From positions 1 through 64,000 of the forward strand of contig NZ_CABVHJ010000026.1 in NCBI RefSeq assembly GCF_902497745.1: a stretch of DNA of 64,000 bases, in the 5' to 3' direction. This document shows, one piece after another, positions 1 through 7,980 of the stretch. This DNA is from Pseudomonas fluorescens (GTDB taxonomy: Bacteria > Pseudomonadota > Gammaproteobacteria > Pseudomonadales > Pseudomonadaceae). Within the stretch, counting starts at the first letter, position 1. Each line of letters starts with the position of its first letter. The position numbers were made by a program, and so were the translations under genes. The notes under the pieces are model-generated. The model made no database searches and was not told the DNA's origin. It saw only the letters and a list, made by a program, of their open reading frames with translations.

Positions 1-170
1 AGTGAGGCAAATACAGGTCGAAATCGATTATGGATTCAGTGAGGCAAATACAGGTCGAGGTCGATTATGGATTCAGTGAGGCAAATACAGGTCGAAATCG
101 ATTATGGATTCAGTGAGGCAAATACAGGTCGAAATCGATTACGGATTCAGTGAAGCAGGTTCAGGTCGGC
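1..170. repeat. 37-bp tandem repeat array
   Basis: Four full head-to-tail copies of a 37-bp unit (beginning agtgaggcaaatacaggtcg) occupy 1-37, 38-74, 75-111 and 112-148. A divergent partial copy runs to about 170. Copies differ by one to three bases, and there are no unique spacers, so this is not CRISPR. The array starts at the window edge, so the copy number is a minimum. A single related unit with gattatggattca recurs near 63750. Confidence 0.95.
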
Positions 171-196
171 GTACTTCTCCAATATCCCCCAATCAG

Positions 197-232
197 TTCC
201 CTCTCCCTCGGGGAGAGGGCTAGGGTGAGGGG
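197..232. repeat. Intergenic GAGAGGG hairpin repeat
   Basis: The segment contains a short hairpin, ccctctcc/ggagaggg with a small loop, followed by ctagggtgagggg. The same element appears at 63809-63844 and, in inverted orientation, at 63668-63702. It lies just downstream of the minus-strand lipoprotein gene and could help end its transcript, but it lacks a T tract. Confidence 0.8.
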
Positions 233-235
233 CTC

Positions 236-697
236 TTAGAAGGACACCTCCGCCGGCTGCGACAACCGCAGCACCGACAAATCCCCGGTAATACGCTTGT
301 AAGCCAAACGAATCGCTTCGATGTTGGCCACATTCTTCTCACTGTTCTCATGCAAAATCACAATCACCTTGGTACTCAACCGCTCAGGCGCCTGAGCGCC
401 CTTATCCCGCCATTGCCCATAAGCATCGAACACACTGAAACCATCAGGAAACCGCGACGTGACTTCCTGATCAAGAAACTCACGCCAGCGCGCCGGGCTG
501 ACCGCACCTTCCTTGCCATCAATCGAACCCACGGAGAAGTACAACTCAGTACGAATCCATTGCGCCTGCGCCGGCCGCGAAGCATCGCCTTGCAAGGTCG
601 AACTGGCAGGATCATGGGTATGAACGGACGCAGGAGGAAGGCTGGCACAACCGGCGACGGCCAGGAACAAGGCCGCCAGGAAAAGACGTTGAGGCAT
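236..697 (-). CDS. DUF3574 lipoprotein
   Basis: The product has 153 residues. It begins with a short hydrophobic signal ending in a lipobox (AVAGC, lipidated Cys17), so it is probably an outer-membrane or periplasmic lipoprotein. The mature part has the pattern typical of DUF3574: WIRTELYFSVG near residue 48, then a run ending in a FPDGFSVFDAYGQWR-type motif, then a short alpha/beta tail. No biochemical function is known for the family. It stands alone between the left-edge repeats and a REP element, so the context gives no functional clue. Confidence 0.85.
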   Translation of the reverse strand: MPQRLFLAALFLAVAGCASLPPASVHTHDPASSTLQGDASRPAQAQWIRTELYFSVGSIDGKEGAVSPARWREFLDQEVTSRFPDGFSVFDAYGQWRDKGAQAPERLSTKVIVILHENSEKNVANIEAIRLAYKRITGDLSVLRLSQPAEVSF

Positions 698-819
698 GGA
701 ACATCCTTATTGAACGATGAGTAAACCGCTCGAGTATAAGGTTGCTGTCTGACCGCCAATAAAGACCTAAAAAGCAGGCATTTAGGCGCTTCGGGAATAA
801 CCCTTCACCGCGCAAAAAA

Positions 820-847
820 TGTGGGAGCGAGCCTGCTCGCGAAAGCG
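820..847. repeat. REP element
   Basis: A single copy of the Pseudomonas palindromic repeat (gtgggagcgagcctgctcgc followed by gaaagcg) lies between the lipoprotein gene and the 3' end of the channel gene. It matches the elements at 60857-60949 and 63545-63633. Confidence 0.9.
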
Positions 848-894
848 ATTTTTCAGACAGCGAAAATATTCCATGCCAGAGCCTCACCGATTCA

Positions 895-3279
895 TTACGC
901 ACTCGCCGGTGGTTTCGCCAACGCAATCTCTGCCGCTCCCAGCCGCTTGAGAATTTCAAACAGCAAATCACTTTTGGTCACCCCGACAATCCTCGGACTG
1001 CCCACATAACCGGTCACCGACAAGGTAATCCCATCCGGCGACAACTTGCTGAAACGCACAAACGGCGCCGGTTTATCGAGGATGGTTTCGTTCTCCCGGT
1101 AGGTGTTGAGCAGCAGCTCTTTGACCTCTTCAGGATCGATGTCCAGCGGGAACACCAGCTCCAGTCCCGCCACGCCTTGAGCGCTGCCGCCCAACGTCAC
1201 GTTGCGCAGGTTCTGCGAGATCAGTTGCGAGTTGGGCACGATGACGATCGAGCGATCACTGAGCTGGATTTCCGTGGCGCGCACGTTGATGCGGCGGATG
1301 TCGCCTTCCACACCACTGATGCTGATCAAGTCGCCGACCTTCACCGGTCGTTCCGTCAGCAGAATCAGACCCGAGACAAAGTTCTTCACGATCTCCTGCA
1401 AACCAAAGCCGATGCCCACCGACAGCGCACTGACAATCCACGCCAGATTCGTCCACTGCACACCCAGCGATGACAGTGTCAGCAGAATCACAAAGGCATA
1501 ACCGATGTTGGAAAACAGCGTGCTCAGCGACGCACACATGCCCGGGTCCATGTCGGTCTTGGGCAGGAATTCATTGTCGAGCCAGCGGCGCAGGGCGCGG
1601 ATCAGCCAGATACCGATCATCAACGCCAGCACGGCATTGAGCAGGTGGCCGGGGACAATGTTCAGCTTGCGCAACCCGGCACCGCCGAGGATGGCCATGA
1701 TGTTGCTCGCCAATTGCCCGAGGGTGGTGCCAATGCCGCCGACAAACAGAGCGATGACTGCCAGCAACAGCAGCGCAGCCCGACTGAAACCCGACAGCAG
1801 AATCTCGATCTGATCAAGCCGTCGATCACCAATACCGAGCAACTGTTTAAGTGCCTTGCCGCTCGCGTGCCTGGGTGAAAACACGTGTTCGCAGACGTCC
1901 TTGACCAATTGAATCAGCAAATAGAAACCCGATAACACGATGTACGCCCACACCAACTCATAACTGATGAACCGTGCCAGTGATACGTAGCCGGTGAGCA
2001 GGGCAATCGCCGAGACAAACATCGAGATGCTCGCGATGGTGTAAATCACCCCGGCAAATGTGCTGTTGGCCGCCGAGGCATCATTGGCCGCGACCAGTGC
2101 CTTGCGCACTTTGCCGACGCGCAACAGCAGGACCGTCACGATTGCCAGCACGACGATCGAAATGACCCCGCGCCCGGCGATCACGATCTGGCTGCTCATG
2201 CCGGTGGCATTGCTGACCTGCACCAGCGTCACCAGCATCAGTAACGTGCAGGACAACAGGCGTGGGTAGGGTTTGAGTGCCTGCGCCACCGGGTCGGCGA
2301 TCGCCGGCAAACGCCATGAGGGATGTTCGGTCGACAGCAACGCGCGGCTAAGCCCGGTGATCAGCACGCAGGCATATACAACCTTCTCGAACTCTTCGGA
2401 AAACGTTTCCAGCACAGGGGGTAACGGTTGGTGGCGGGTGCAGGCATAGAACAGCACCTGCAAGGCAATGCCGGTGGTGGCAATGGTCGCCAGCGCCGAG
2501 GCGAACGCCAGCGCACTGCGGCGCAGACGTCCCTCGGGCATGCGGTAAATGCACACCCAGGTCAGGCCCCGTTCGGCCAACCGGCGTCCGAATGTCCAGA
2601 TGATCAGCGCCAACGCCATCAACAAACTGGTGTAGACGCGTTCGCCCGGGGCCCACACGGTGGCCCATGTGTCACGCACCTGCGTGACGAAAAAACGCAG
2701 ACGCTGACGATCATCCTCGGTCGGATTCACCAGTGGCGACCAGAAACTTGGACTCAACACGCTGTCGGTGCCAAGTGTCAGTTCGCTTTCCAGCAACGTG
2801 CGACGGATGCCGGCGATCTGCGTAATCAGATCCGCCGCACTCTGCTTCAATGCCGCCAGGCTTTTCAGCGTGCCGTCGACCTTGCTCTTCTGTTCCGCCA
2901 GCGACGCCCGTTGCGCGACGATATCCGCCTGTTCCGCCGCCACCTCGGCATCTGGCGCCGCTCCCAACACCCCTAACTGCACGGCCAGTTGCGCCTGCTG
3001 CGGCAACAACGCCGCCGACAACCGGTCGACATCCAGAATGAATGCCTGCACGCGATCCTGCGGGCCTTCGAGCTGGTTGTAGTTGTTCGCGGCGGAAATC
3101 TGTTGTTTGAGGCCATCGAGGCGTTGTTGCAAGGCTTGCAGATCGCTTTGCGAAATCACCGGCAACGGCGCGGCAGCGGTGGTTACCGGCGCCGGCAAGT
3201 CGGCAGCCAATAGCGTCGGACTACCGCCAACCAGCAGCATGAACGTGACAAAAAACAACGACTTCAATGTGTTGCGCAT
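895..3279 (-). CDS. Large MscS-family mechanosensitive channel with DUF3772-type periplasmic domain
   Basis: A 794-residue inner-membrane protein that should open under membrane tension and release osmolytes. It has a signal peptide (cleavage near residue 26) and a coiled-coil-rich periplasmic region to about residue 190, as in the DUF3772 domain. Roughly ten hydrophobic segments follow, then the MscS core. The pore-lining and beta-domain signature is seen as LSVGIGFGLQEIVKNFVSG followed by LLTERPVKVGDLI. This is the large MscK/MscM-like architecture rather than the short MscS type. The gene is monocistronic, with a REP element downstream. Confidence 0.9.
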   Translation of the reverse strand: MRNTLKSLFFVTFMLLVGGSPTLLAADLPAPVTTAAAPLPVISQSDLQALQQRLDGLKQQISAANNYNQLEGPQDRVQAFILDVDRLSAALLPQQAQLAVQLGVLGAAPDAEVAAEQADIVAQRASLAEQKSKVDGTLKSLAALKQSAADLITQIAGIRRTLLESELTLGTDSVLSPSFWSPLVNPTEDDRQRLRFFVTQVRDTWATVWAPGERVYTSLLMALALIIWTFGRRLAERGLTWVCIYRMPEGRLRRSALAFASALATIATTGIALQVLFYACTRHQPLPPVLETFSEEFEKVVYACVLITGLSRALLSTEHPSWRLPAIADPVAQALKPYPRLLSCTLLMLVTLVQVSNATGMSSQIVIAGRGVISIVVLAIVTVLLLRVGKVRKALVAANDASAANSTFAGVIYTIASISMFVSAIALLTGYVSLARFISYELVWAYIVLSGFYLLIQLVKDVCEHVFSPRHASGKALKQLLGIGDRRLDQIEILLSGFSRAALLLLAVIALFVGGIGTTLGQLASNIMAILGGAGLRKLNIVPGHLLNAVLALMIGIWLIRALRRWLDNEFLPKTDMDPGMCASLSTLFSNIGYAFVILLTLSSLGVQWTNLAWIVSALSVGIGFGLQEIVKNFVSGLILLTERPVKVGDLISISGVEGDIRRINVRATEIQLSDRSIVIVPNSQLISQNLRNVTLGGSAQGVAGLELVFPLDIDPEEVKELLLNTYRENETILDKPAPFVRFSKLSPDGITLSVTGYVGSPRIVGVTKSDLLFEILKRLGAAEIALAKPPASA

Positions 3280-3387
3280 GGGTGAGGCGGCTCGAATGGA
3301 TCACACAGTCTATGAGGTTAGGTGATCGAGCCGATCAGGGAGGAAAACTTTCGGGCACAGCAGGGCCGGTGAGCAGAGTTTCAAAAC

Positions 3388-3416
3388 GAAAAAAGCCCGA
3401 CGGGTGAGGTCGGGCC
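3388..3416 (-). terminator. Rho-independent terminator
   Basis: Read on the minus strand, gcccgac and gtcgggc form a 7-bp stem followed by six Ts. It lies about 30 bases past the stop of the repeat-protein gene at 3448-3723. Confidence 0.85.
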
Positions 3417-3447
3417 TTTCTTCGGTGACGGCGTTGAAGCGCAGCAT

Positions 3448-3723
3448 TCAGACGGCACGGCGTTCAATCAAACGGTCTGAACCACCTTCGGCTACTGCGT
3501 CGCTGAATAGCGGATCGGTTTCGGTTGCGGCGGCTACTGCGTCGCTGAACAGCAGATCGGTCTGGGTTGCGGCGGCTACGGCATCGCTGAACAGTGGATC
3601 GGTCTGAGTGGCGGCGGCTACGGCATCGCTGAACAGTGGATCAGTCTGGGTGGCAGATTCAGCAGCAAAAGCGTTCAGGGCGAAGAGCGAGAAAGCGATG
3701 CTGACAAGGGCTTGGCGTTTCAT
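3448..3723 (-). CDS. Small secreted protein of four 14-residue repeats
   Basis: A 91-residue protein with a clear Sec signal (MKRQALVSIAFSLFALNAFA, then AES). It is followed by four tandem copies of a 14-residue unit of the form (S/A)ATxTDxLFSDAVA and the tail EGGSDRLIERRAV. At the DNA level these are 42-bp direct repeats (about 3500-3660). The start has a good ribosome site (ggagc) and the gene has its own terminator, so it is expressed as a single unit. I do not recognise a family. The regular acidic repeats and basic tail fit either a precursor cut into identical peptides or a repeat-bearing periplasmic adaptor. Copy number may vary by slippage. Confidence 0.7.
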   Translation of the reverse strand: MKRQALVSIAFSLFALNAFAAESATQTDPLFSDAVAAATQTDPLFSDAVAAATQTDLLFSDAVAAATETDPLFSDAVAEGGSDRLIERRAV

Positions 3724-3867
3724 GAGTGTGTGCTCCGTGGGGTAGTGGTTGGGTCTGGAGCCGATCTTACGCCGCGAGCCTGATAAGAGAACTTTATTGA
3801 ATCAATGGTCGTTATTGATACAGTTAATGGTTGTTTGTTGAAGGGCATCAACAATCAAAGCCATGAT

Positions 3868-4746
3868 TTATTCATACCCCATCTTCACCTGAGCACTGAT
3901 CAGTTCAGCCAACATCCGCACAGGCTCGGTGAAGGTCTGGCGAGAGCGGTGCACCAGCCCGATATCTCGGTGGAAGGTGTGCTGCCCGAGGTCGAGTACC
4001 CTTACACCGGCAGGCCATGCAAAATCGGGCGCCGTTTGCGGCACCAACGCCACCCCGACACCGTTTTCGACCAGTTTGATAATTGCTTCCAGCTCATCCA
4101 GTTCGCAGACCTCACGCAGTGTGAAATGCATCTGCCGCAAAAAGCGGTCGACCTGCCTGCCGCCAAAGGAAGATCGGTCATATCGAATGAACGGCTGGCT
4201 GCACAGCAACTGGGACCAGTCATCGCCCGGCACATCGCGTGGCACGATCAACCGGTAAGGCTCCAGCGCCAAGGTTGTCCAGCGCAGATCACTCTGCAGT
4301 GAAAAGGGCGGGCGGATGATCACGGCCATGTCGATCTCGCCAGCATCCACCAGGTTGACCAGTTCCATCGACAAGCCCGGCACTACCCGGGATCGGCATT
4401 GCGGGCAATGTTGGTGAAACTTTGCCAGCGCGTCAGGCAAGTAAGAGCGCTGCACCGAAGCAATCGCGCCGATGTTGACCAGCACGCTGGGCGGCAACCC
4501 CACCGTCGTCGAGCCGAGGCTGTCGTAGAGCCTGAGCAGTTCTTGCGCCTGCAGGAGGATCTGCTGGCCCATTTTGTTGAGGTGTGCCGAGCGCCCCTTT
4601 CTGTCGAAAAGCTCGAAGCCGAGTTCAGCTTCCAGACGCTGGATCTGGGCGCTGACGGCGGCCTGCGTGAGGCCGATTTTGTTGCCTGCTGCAGCGAAAG
4701 TACCTTCGCGCGCAACGGCGATGAGTGTTTTCAGTTCTTTGATCAT
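3868..4746 (-). CDS. LysR-family transcriptional regulator
   Basis: The protein has 292 residues. Residues 1-60 hold the LysR winged helix-turn-helix (AREGTFAAAGNKIGLTQAAV followed by RLEAELGFELFDRKGR). The rest is the two-lobed periplasmic-binding-protein-like effector domain. It is divergent from the VOC/carrier pair at 4903-6697, the classic arrangement for a LysR regulator controlling its neighbour. A palindrome over its own start (4748-4764) supports autoregulation. The effector is unknown; if it controls the carrier, the carrier's substrate is the natural candidate. Confidence 0.93.
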   Translation of the reverse strand: MIKELKTLIAVAREGTFAAAGNKIGLTQAAVSAQIQRLEAELGFELFDRKGRSAHLNKMGQQILLQAQELLRLYDSLGSTTVGLPPSVLVNIGAIASVQRSYLPDALAKFHQHCPQCRSRVVPGLSMELVNLVDAGEIDMAVIIRPPFSLQSDLRWTTLALEPYRLIVPRDVPGDDWSQLLCSQPFIRYDRSSFGGRQVDRFLRQMHFTLREVCELDELEAIIKLVENGVGVALVPQTAPDFAWPAGVRVLDLGQHTFHRDIGLVHRSRQTFTEPVRMLAELISAQVKMGYE

Positions 4747-4747
4747 T

Positions 4748-4764
4748 CACAAATATTAATTGTG
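4748..4764. promoter_or_regulatory. Probable LysR operator
   Basis: CACAA-N7-TTGTG is a perfect 5-bp inverted repeat immediately upstream of the LysR start codon. It fits the T-N11-A type of LysR site. The position suggests autorepression combined with control of the divergent genes. Confidence 0.5.
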
Positions 4765-4902
4765 TTTCTAAGAAATATATATTGATTTTTATGTTTTGTT
4801 TTCCGTCCTAGGATGTTTCCCATCCCCCGGCAGCGGCTGAACCCAAGGCGCCGATGACGGCAGGAATGTTCACCCACCCACAACAATATGATCGGAGTTC
4901 TG

Positions 4903-5328
4903 ATGAGCCTCTCGCCTTTCCACCTCGCTATCCCCGTTTACGATCTGGCTGCAGCGCGCACCTTTTACGGTGAAGTTTTTGGTCTTGAAGAAGGGCGCTC
5001 CAGTACTCAGTGGGTCGACTTCGACTTTTATGGCCACCAACTGGTCATTCACGAACACCCGAAAACCGCGTCCCAGGAAAGCGTTCACAGCAACCCGGTC
5101 GACGGTCATGACGTTCCAGTTCCGCACTTCGGCATCATTTTGGGATGGCAGCAGTGGGAAGCGTTGGCCGAACGCCTGAAGTCTTTTGGCACCGAGTTTG
5201 TGATCGAACCGTACATTCGCTTTCAGGGGCAGGTTGGCGAGCAAGCCACCATGTTTCTCTTTGATCCCTGCGGCAACGCTCTGGAATTCAAGGCTTTCAA
5301 GGATATGAGCCAGCTCTTCGCCAAGTGA
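4903..5328 (+). CDS. VOC (glyoxalase-like) family protein
   Basis: A protein of 141 residues with the beta-alpha-beta-beta-beta repeat of the vicinal oxygen chelate fold: PFHLAIPVYDLAAARTFYGE at the start and FLFDPCGNALEFKAF at the end. His/Glu metal-ligand candidates are in the first strand (HLAIP) and the last (LEFK). The ATG at 4903 is preferred over the one at 4888 because GGAG lies six bases before it. It may be a dioxygenase or lyase acting on a substrate imported by the next gene, but the reaction cannot be read from sequence. Confidence 0.8.
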   Translation: MSLSPFHLAIPVYDLAAARTFYGEVFGLEEGRSSTQWVDFDFYGHQLVIHEHPKTASQESVHSNPVDGHDVPVPHFGIILGWQQWEALAERLKSFGTEFVIEPYIRFQGQVGEQATMFLFDPCGNALEFKAFKDMSQLFAK

Positions 5329-5336
5329 CAAACGTC

Positions 5337-5359
5337 ATGGCACAACCCGGTTGTGCCAT
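5337..5359. promoter_or_regulatory. Perfect palindromic hairpin between VOC and carrier genes
   Basis: ATGGCACAA and TTGTGCCAT form a perfect 9-bp inverted repeat around CCCGG, eight bases after the VOC stop. There is no T tract, so it may be an operator, an mRNA-stabilising hairpin or a weak terminator. The TGGCAC resembles a sigma-54 -24 element but the -12 spacing does not fit. Confidence 0.55.
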
Positions 5360-5440
5360 TCGGTCTCAAGTGAGCTGGAAGCTCATGACTCTAGCAACTG
5401 CCCTTAGCGCAGACCTTTCATTCCAACAAAAAGGCTAGAC

Positions 5441-6697
5441 ATGAAACGTATTCCCCTGGTGTGGCAAATCGTTGCCGGGCTGCTGCTTGGCGTGCTCGTC
5501 GGTTGGTATTTCAATACCCATCCGCAGTATCAAACATGGGTCAGCGCGGAGATTCTGAAGCCTCTGGGTGACATCTTTATCAAGATGATGAAGATGGTGG
5601 TGGTACCGATTGTGTTCTGCTGCATGATCCTGGGCATTGCCGGCGGTGGCGATAACAAGTCGTTTGGCCGCATGGGCATCAAGTCGCTGGGGTATTTCTT
5701 TGCGATTACCGCGCTGGCGATTGTTGTCGGCCTGTGTTTCGCAAATATCTTCGAGCCGGGTACCGGCACCGATATTTCCGGCCTGTCCCACGGCACGGCG
5801 TCAATCAACATGGAGCCGTCAAAAGGCGCGCTGGTGATCCTGCAGAACATCGTCCCGGACAATGTTCTGGTGGCGATGTCGGAAGCGAAATTGCTCTCGG
5901 TGCTGTTCTTCGCCGTGCTGTTCGGCCTCGCCCTGAATGCGCTGCCGAGAGAAAAGAGTGCACCGGCCATTGCGCTGGTTCAGAGCCTTTCCGATGCGAT
6001 GTTCAAGGTCGTCTCAATGGTTATGGCCTACGCGCCGATTGGTGTCTTCGGCATGATCGGCGCGACTGTCGCAACGTTTGGTTTCGCCTCGCTCTTGCCG
6101 TTGCTCAAGTTGATCGGCGTGGTTTACCTGGCGCTGGTGGTCTTCGCCTTGGTGATACTCGGTGGCATTTGCTACTTGATTGGCGAGAACATTTTCAAAT
6201 TGATCCGCTACTTCCGCAGTGAATTGATTCTGGCGTTCTCAAGTGCCGCATCCGCCGCCGTCATGCCGCAGTTGATGAGCCGTTTGGAGAGCTACGGCGT
6301 GCCGCGTCGGATCGTCAGTTTCGTGGTGCCGGTCGGGTATGCCTTCAATCTGGACGGTGCATCGATTTTCCTCGGCGTGGCGACGATCTTCGTGGCGCAA
6401 CTCTATGGCATCGACCTGTCGCTGTCGCAGCAAATCCTGCTGGTGGTGACGATGGTGCTGACCTCGAAAGGCGCGGCGGGGGTGCCTGGGTTTGCCATCA
6501 TCATCCTCTCCGCAACGTTGGCTTCGGCCGGTCTTCCTTTAGAGGGTGTGGCGTTGATCGCAGGTATTTTCAGGATCATCGACAGCGGCACGACCACGCT
6601 GAACGTCTTGGGCAATGCCATCGCGCCGCTGGTGATTGCCAAGTGGGAAAGAGCAACGCTTGAACCTGCAAGCGTTCGTCCAGCGGCCGAAGTGTGA
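5441..6697 (+). CDS. GltP/DctA-type amino-acid or dicarboxylate symporter (DAACS family)
   Basis: A 418-residue inner-membrane secondary carrier. The whole fold is present: HP1 'SSAASAAVMPQ', TM7 'VGYAFNLDGAS', HP2 'SKGAAGVPGFA' and TM8 'IIDSGTTTLNVLGN'. Compared from memory with the archaeal GltPh structure, TM8 keeps the amino-group Asp (here D381) and N388. The Arg that binds the side-chain carboxylate (R397 in GltPh) is Thr384. The last ligand is Asn392, as in proton-coupled GltP. A neutral or non-glutamate substrate is therefore plausible. It follows the VOC gene and is probably under the divergent LysR regulator. Confidence 0.87.
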   Translation: MKRIPLVWQIVAGLLLGVLVGWYFNTHPQYQTWVSAEILKPLGDIFIKMMKMVVVPIVFCCMILGIAGGGDNKSFGRMGIKSLGYFFAITALAIVVGLCFANIFEPGTGTDISGLSHGTASINMEPSKGALVILQNIVPDNVLVAMSEAKLLSVLFFAVLFGLALNALPREKSAPAIALVQSLSDAMFKVVSMVMAYAPIGVFGMIGATVATFGFASLLPLLKLIGVVYLALVVFALVILGGICYLIGENIFKLIRYFRSELILAFSSAASAAVMPQLMSRLESYGVPRRIVSFVVPVGYAFNLDGASIFLGVATIFVAQLYGIDLSLSQQILLVVTMVLTSKGAAGVPGFAIIILSATLASAGLPLEGVALIAGIFRIIDSGTTTLNVLGNAIAPLVIAKWERATLEPASVRPAAEV

Positions 6698-6760
6698 GTC
6701 TTTAACCGCGAGTCGGTACGACGCATATCTGTTGTTTGAACCGCACTGATAACGAGTGCA

Positions 6761-6787
6761 CGCCCGCTTAGAAAGGGGCGTTTTTTT
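6761..6787 (+). terminator. Rho-independent terminator
   Basis: A cgcccgctt/aaggggcg hairpin with one bulge is followed by seven Ts. It separates the carrier gene from the ene-reductase operon. Confidence 0.85.
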
Positions 6788-6799
6788 GGGTCTTTTTAC

Positions 6800-6814
6800 T
6801 AGACGACTGGTCTA
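6800..6814. promoter_or_regulatory. NemR/TetR-like operator
   Basis: TAGAC-N5-GTCTA is a perfect inverted repeat 17 bases before the ATG of the ene-reductase. It closely resembles the NemR-box type operators that TetR-family repressors use to control NemA-like reductases in response to electrophiles. No TetR gene lies nearby, so the repressor would act in trans. Confidence 0.6.
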
Positions 6815-6830
6815 TTGTTTTGGAGTGCTT

Positions 6831-7934
6831 ATGATTGATAACGCTGTGGATACCGACCTTTTTTCGCCCATGACCATGGGCGCGCTGCAATTGGCCAATC
6901 GAATTGTCATGGCGCCTGTGACGCGCAGCCGGATGGCTGACGACGGTGTGCCGAATGAAATGCACGCGACGTATTACGCCCAACGCGCCAGTGCCGGTTT
7001 GATCATCGCCGAAGCGACGAACATTTCCGCTCAGGGGCGCGGCTATGCGATGACCCCGGGAATCTGGTCGCAAGAGCAAGTCGCCGGGTGGAAAAAAGTC
7101 ACCGATGCCGTACACGCCGCGGGCGGAAAAATCGTCAGCCAGTTGTGGCACGTCGGGCGTTTCTCCAGTGTCGAGTTGCAGCCCAATGGCCAAGCACCGG
7201 TCGCGCCTTCGGCGATCAAGGCTGAGGGCAGCACTTACACCGAAAAAGGCTTCGTCGAAGTGTCGATGCCGCGAGCGCTTGAGACCTCGGAAATTCCAGG
7301 AATCATCGAGCAGTACAAACTGGCTGCCGAGAACGCCAAGCGCGCCGGGTTCGATGGCGTGGAAGTGCATTCTGCCAACAGTTATCTGCTCGACCAGTTT
7401 CTGCGCGATTCGACCAATCAGCGCACCGATCAGTACGGCGGCTCCATCGAAAACCGTGCGCGGCTGACGCTGGAAGTCACCGAAGCGGTGGTGTCCATCT
7501 GGGGCAGCGACCGCGTCGGTATCCGACTCTCACCTGTAACCCCCGATGCCGGGAATACGCCGCCCGACAGCAACGTCATGGCGACTTACGGCTACCTGAT
7601 CCAACAACTCAATCGATTCAATCTGGCTTATCTGCATTTCGTCGAAGGCGCTACCGCCACGTCGCGCACCGTGCCGGTGGGCGTGGATCTGGACGCGTTG
7701 AGTGGGCAGTTCGAAGGCGCGTTCATTGGCAACAACAATTACGACTTGGCGATGGCGCTTGAACGGCGGGCGCAGGGCCGTATCGATGCGGTGGCGTTTG
7801 GTCGCTTGTTTATTGCCAACCCCGACCTGGTGGCGCGTCTGCAGCGCGGTCTCGAACTGACCATTGCGCCGCGTGAGAGTTACTACGGTGGGGGCGCCAA
7901 AGGCTACATCGATTGGCCCACCGCTAACGCCTGA
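6831..7934 (+). CDS. Old yellow enzyme family ene-reductase (NemA-like)
   Basis: A 367-residue FMN-dependent cytoplasmic reductase that would reduce activated C=C bonds or nitro/nitrate esters with NAD(P)H. TIM-barrel signatures include APVTRSR with Thr31 at the flavin N5 position, the substrate-anchoring pair His180/Asn183 and proton donor Tyr185 in HSANSYLLDQFLRD, and the QYGGSIENRARL loop. The ATG at 6831 follows GGAG; an upstream in-frame extension crosses the terminator and is unlikely. It is first in a series with an SDR (46-bp gap) and an NTF2-like protein, behind a NemR-like operator, which suggests detoxification of electrophiles. Confidence 0.92.
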   Translation: MIDNAVDTDLFSPMTMGALQLANRIVMAPVTRSRMADDGVPNEMHATYYAQRASAGLIIAEATNISAQGRGYAMTPGIWSQEQVAGWKKVTDAVHAAGGKIVSQLWHVGRFSSVELQPNGQAPVAPSAIKAEGSTYTEKGFVEVSMPRALETSEIPGIIEQYKLAAENAKRAGFDGVEVHSANSYLLDQFLRDSTNQRTDQYGGSIENRARLTLEVTEAVVSIWGSDRVGIRLSPVTPDAGNTPPDSNVMATYGYLIQQLNRFNLAYLHFVEGATATSRTVPVGVDLDALSGQFEGAFIGNNNYDLAMALERRAQGRIDAVAFGRLFIANPDLVARLQRGLELTIAPRESYYGGGAKGYIDWPTANA

Positions 7935-7980
7935 ATACCCACCCGGACGCAATCGCATTCACTGTAAAGAGGAGCGGAAC

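Noticed and set aside
1..170. CRISPR array
   Set aside because: The 37-bp units are contiguous without unique spacers, and no cas genes are present.
5337..5359. Sigma-54 promoter before the carrier gene
   Set aside because: TGGCAC is present but the TTG that follows is at the wrong spacing and lacks the GC of the -12 element; the sequence is better explained as a palindrome.
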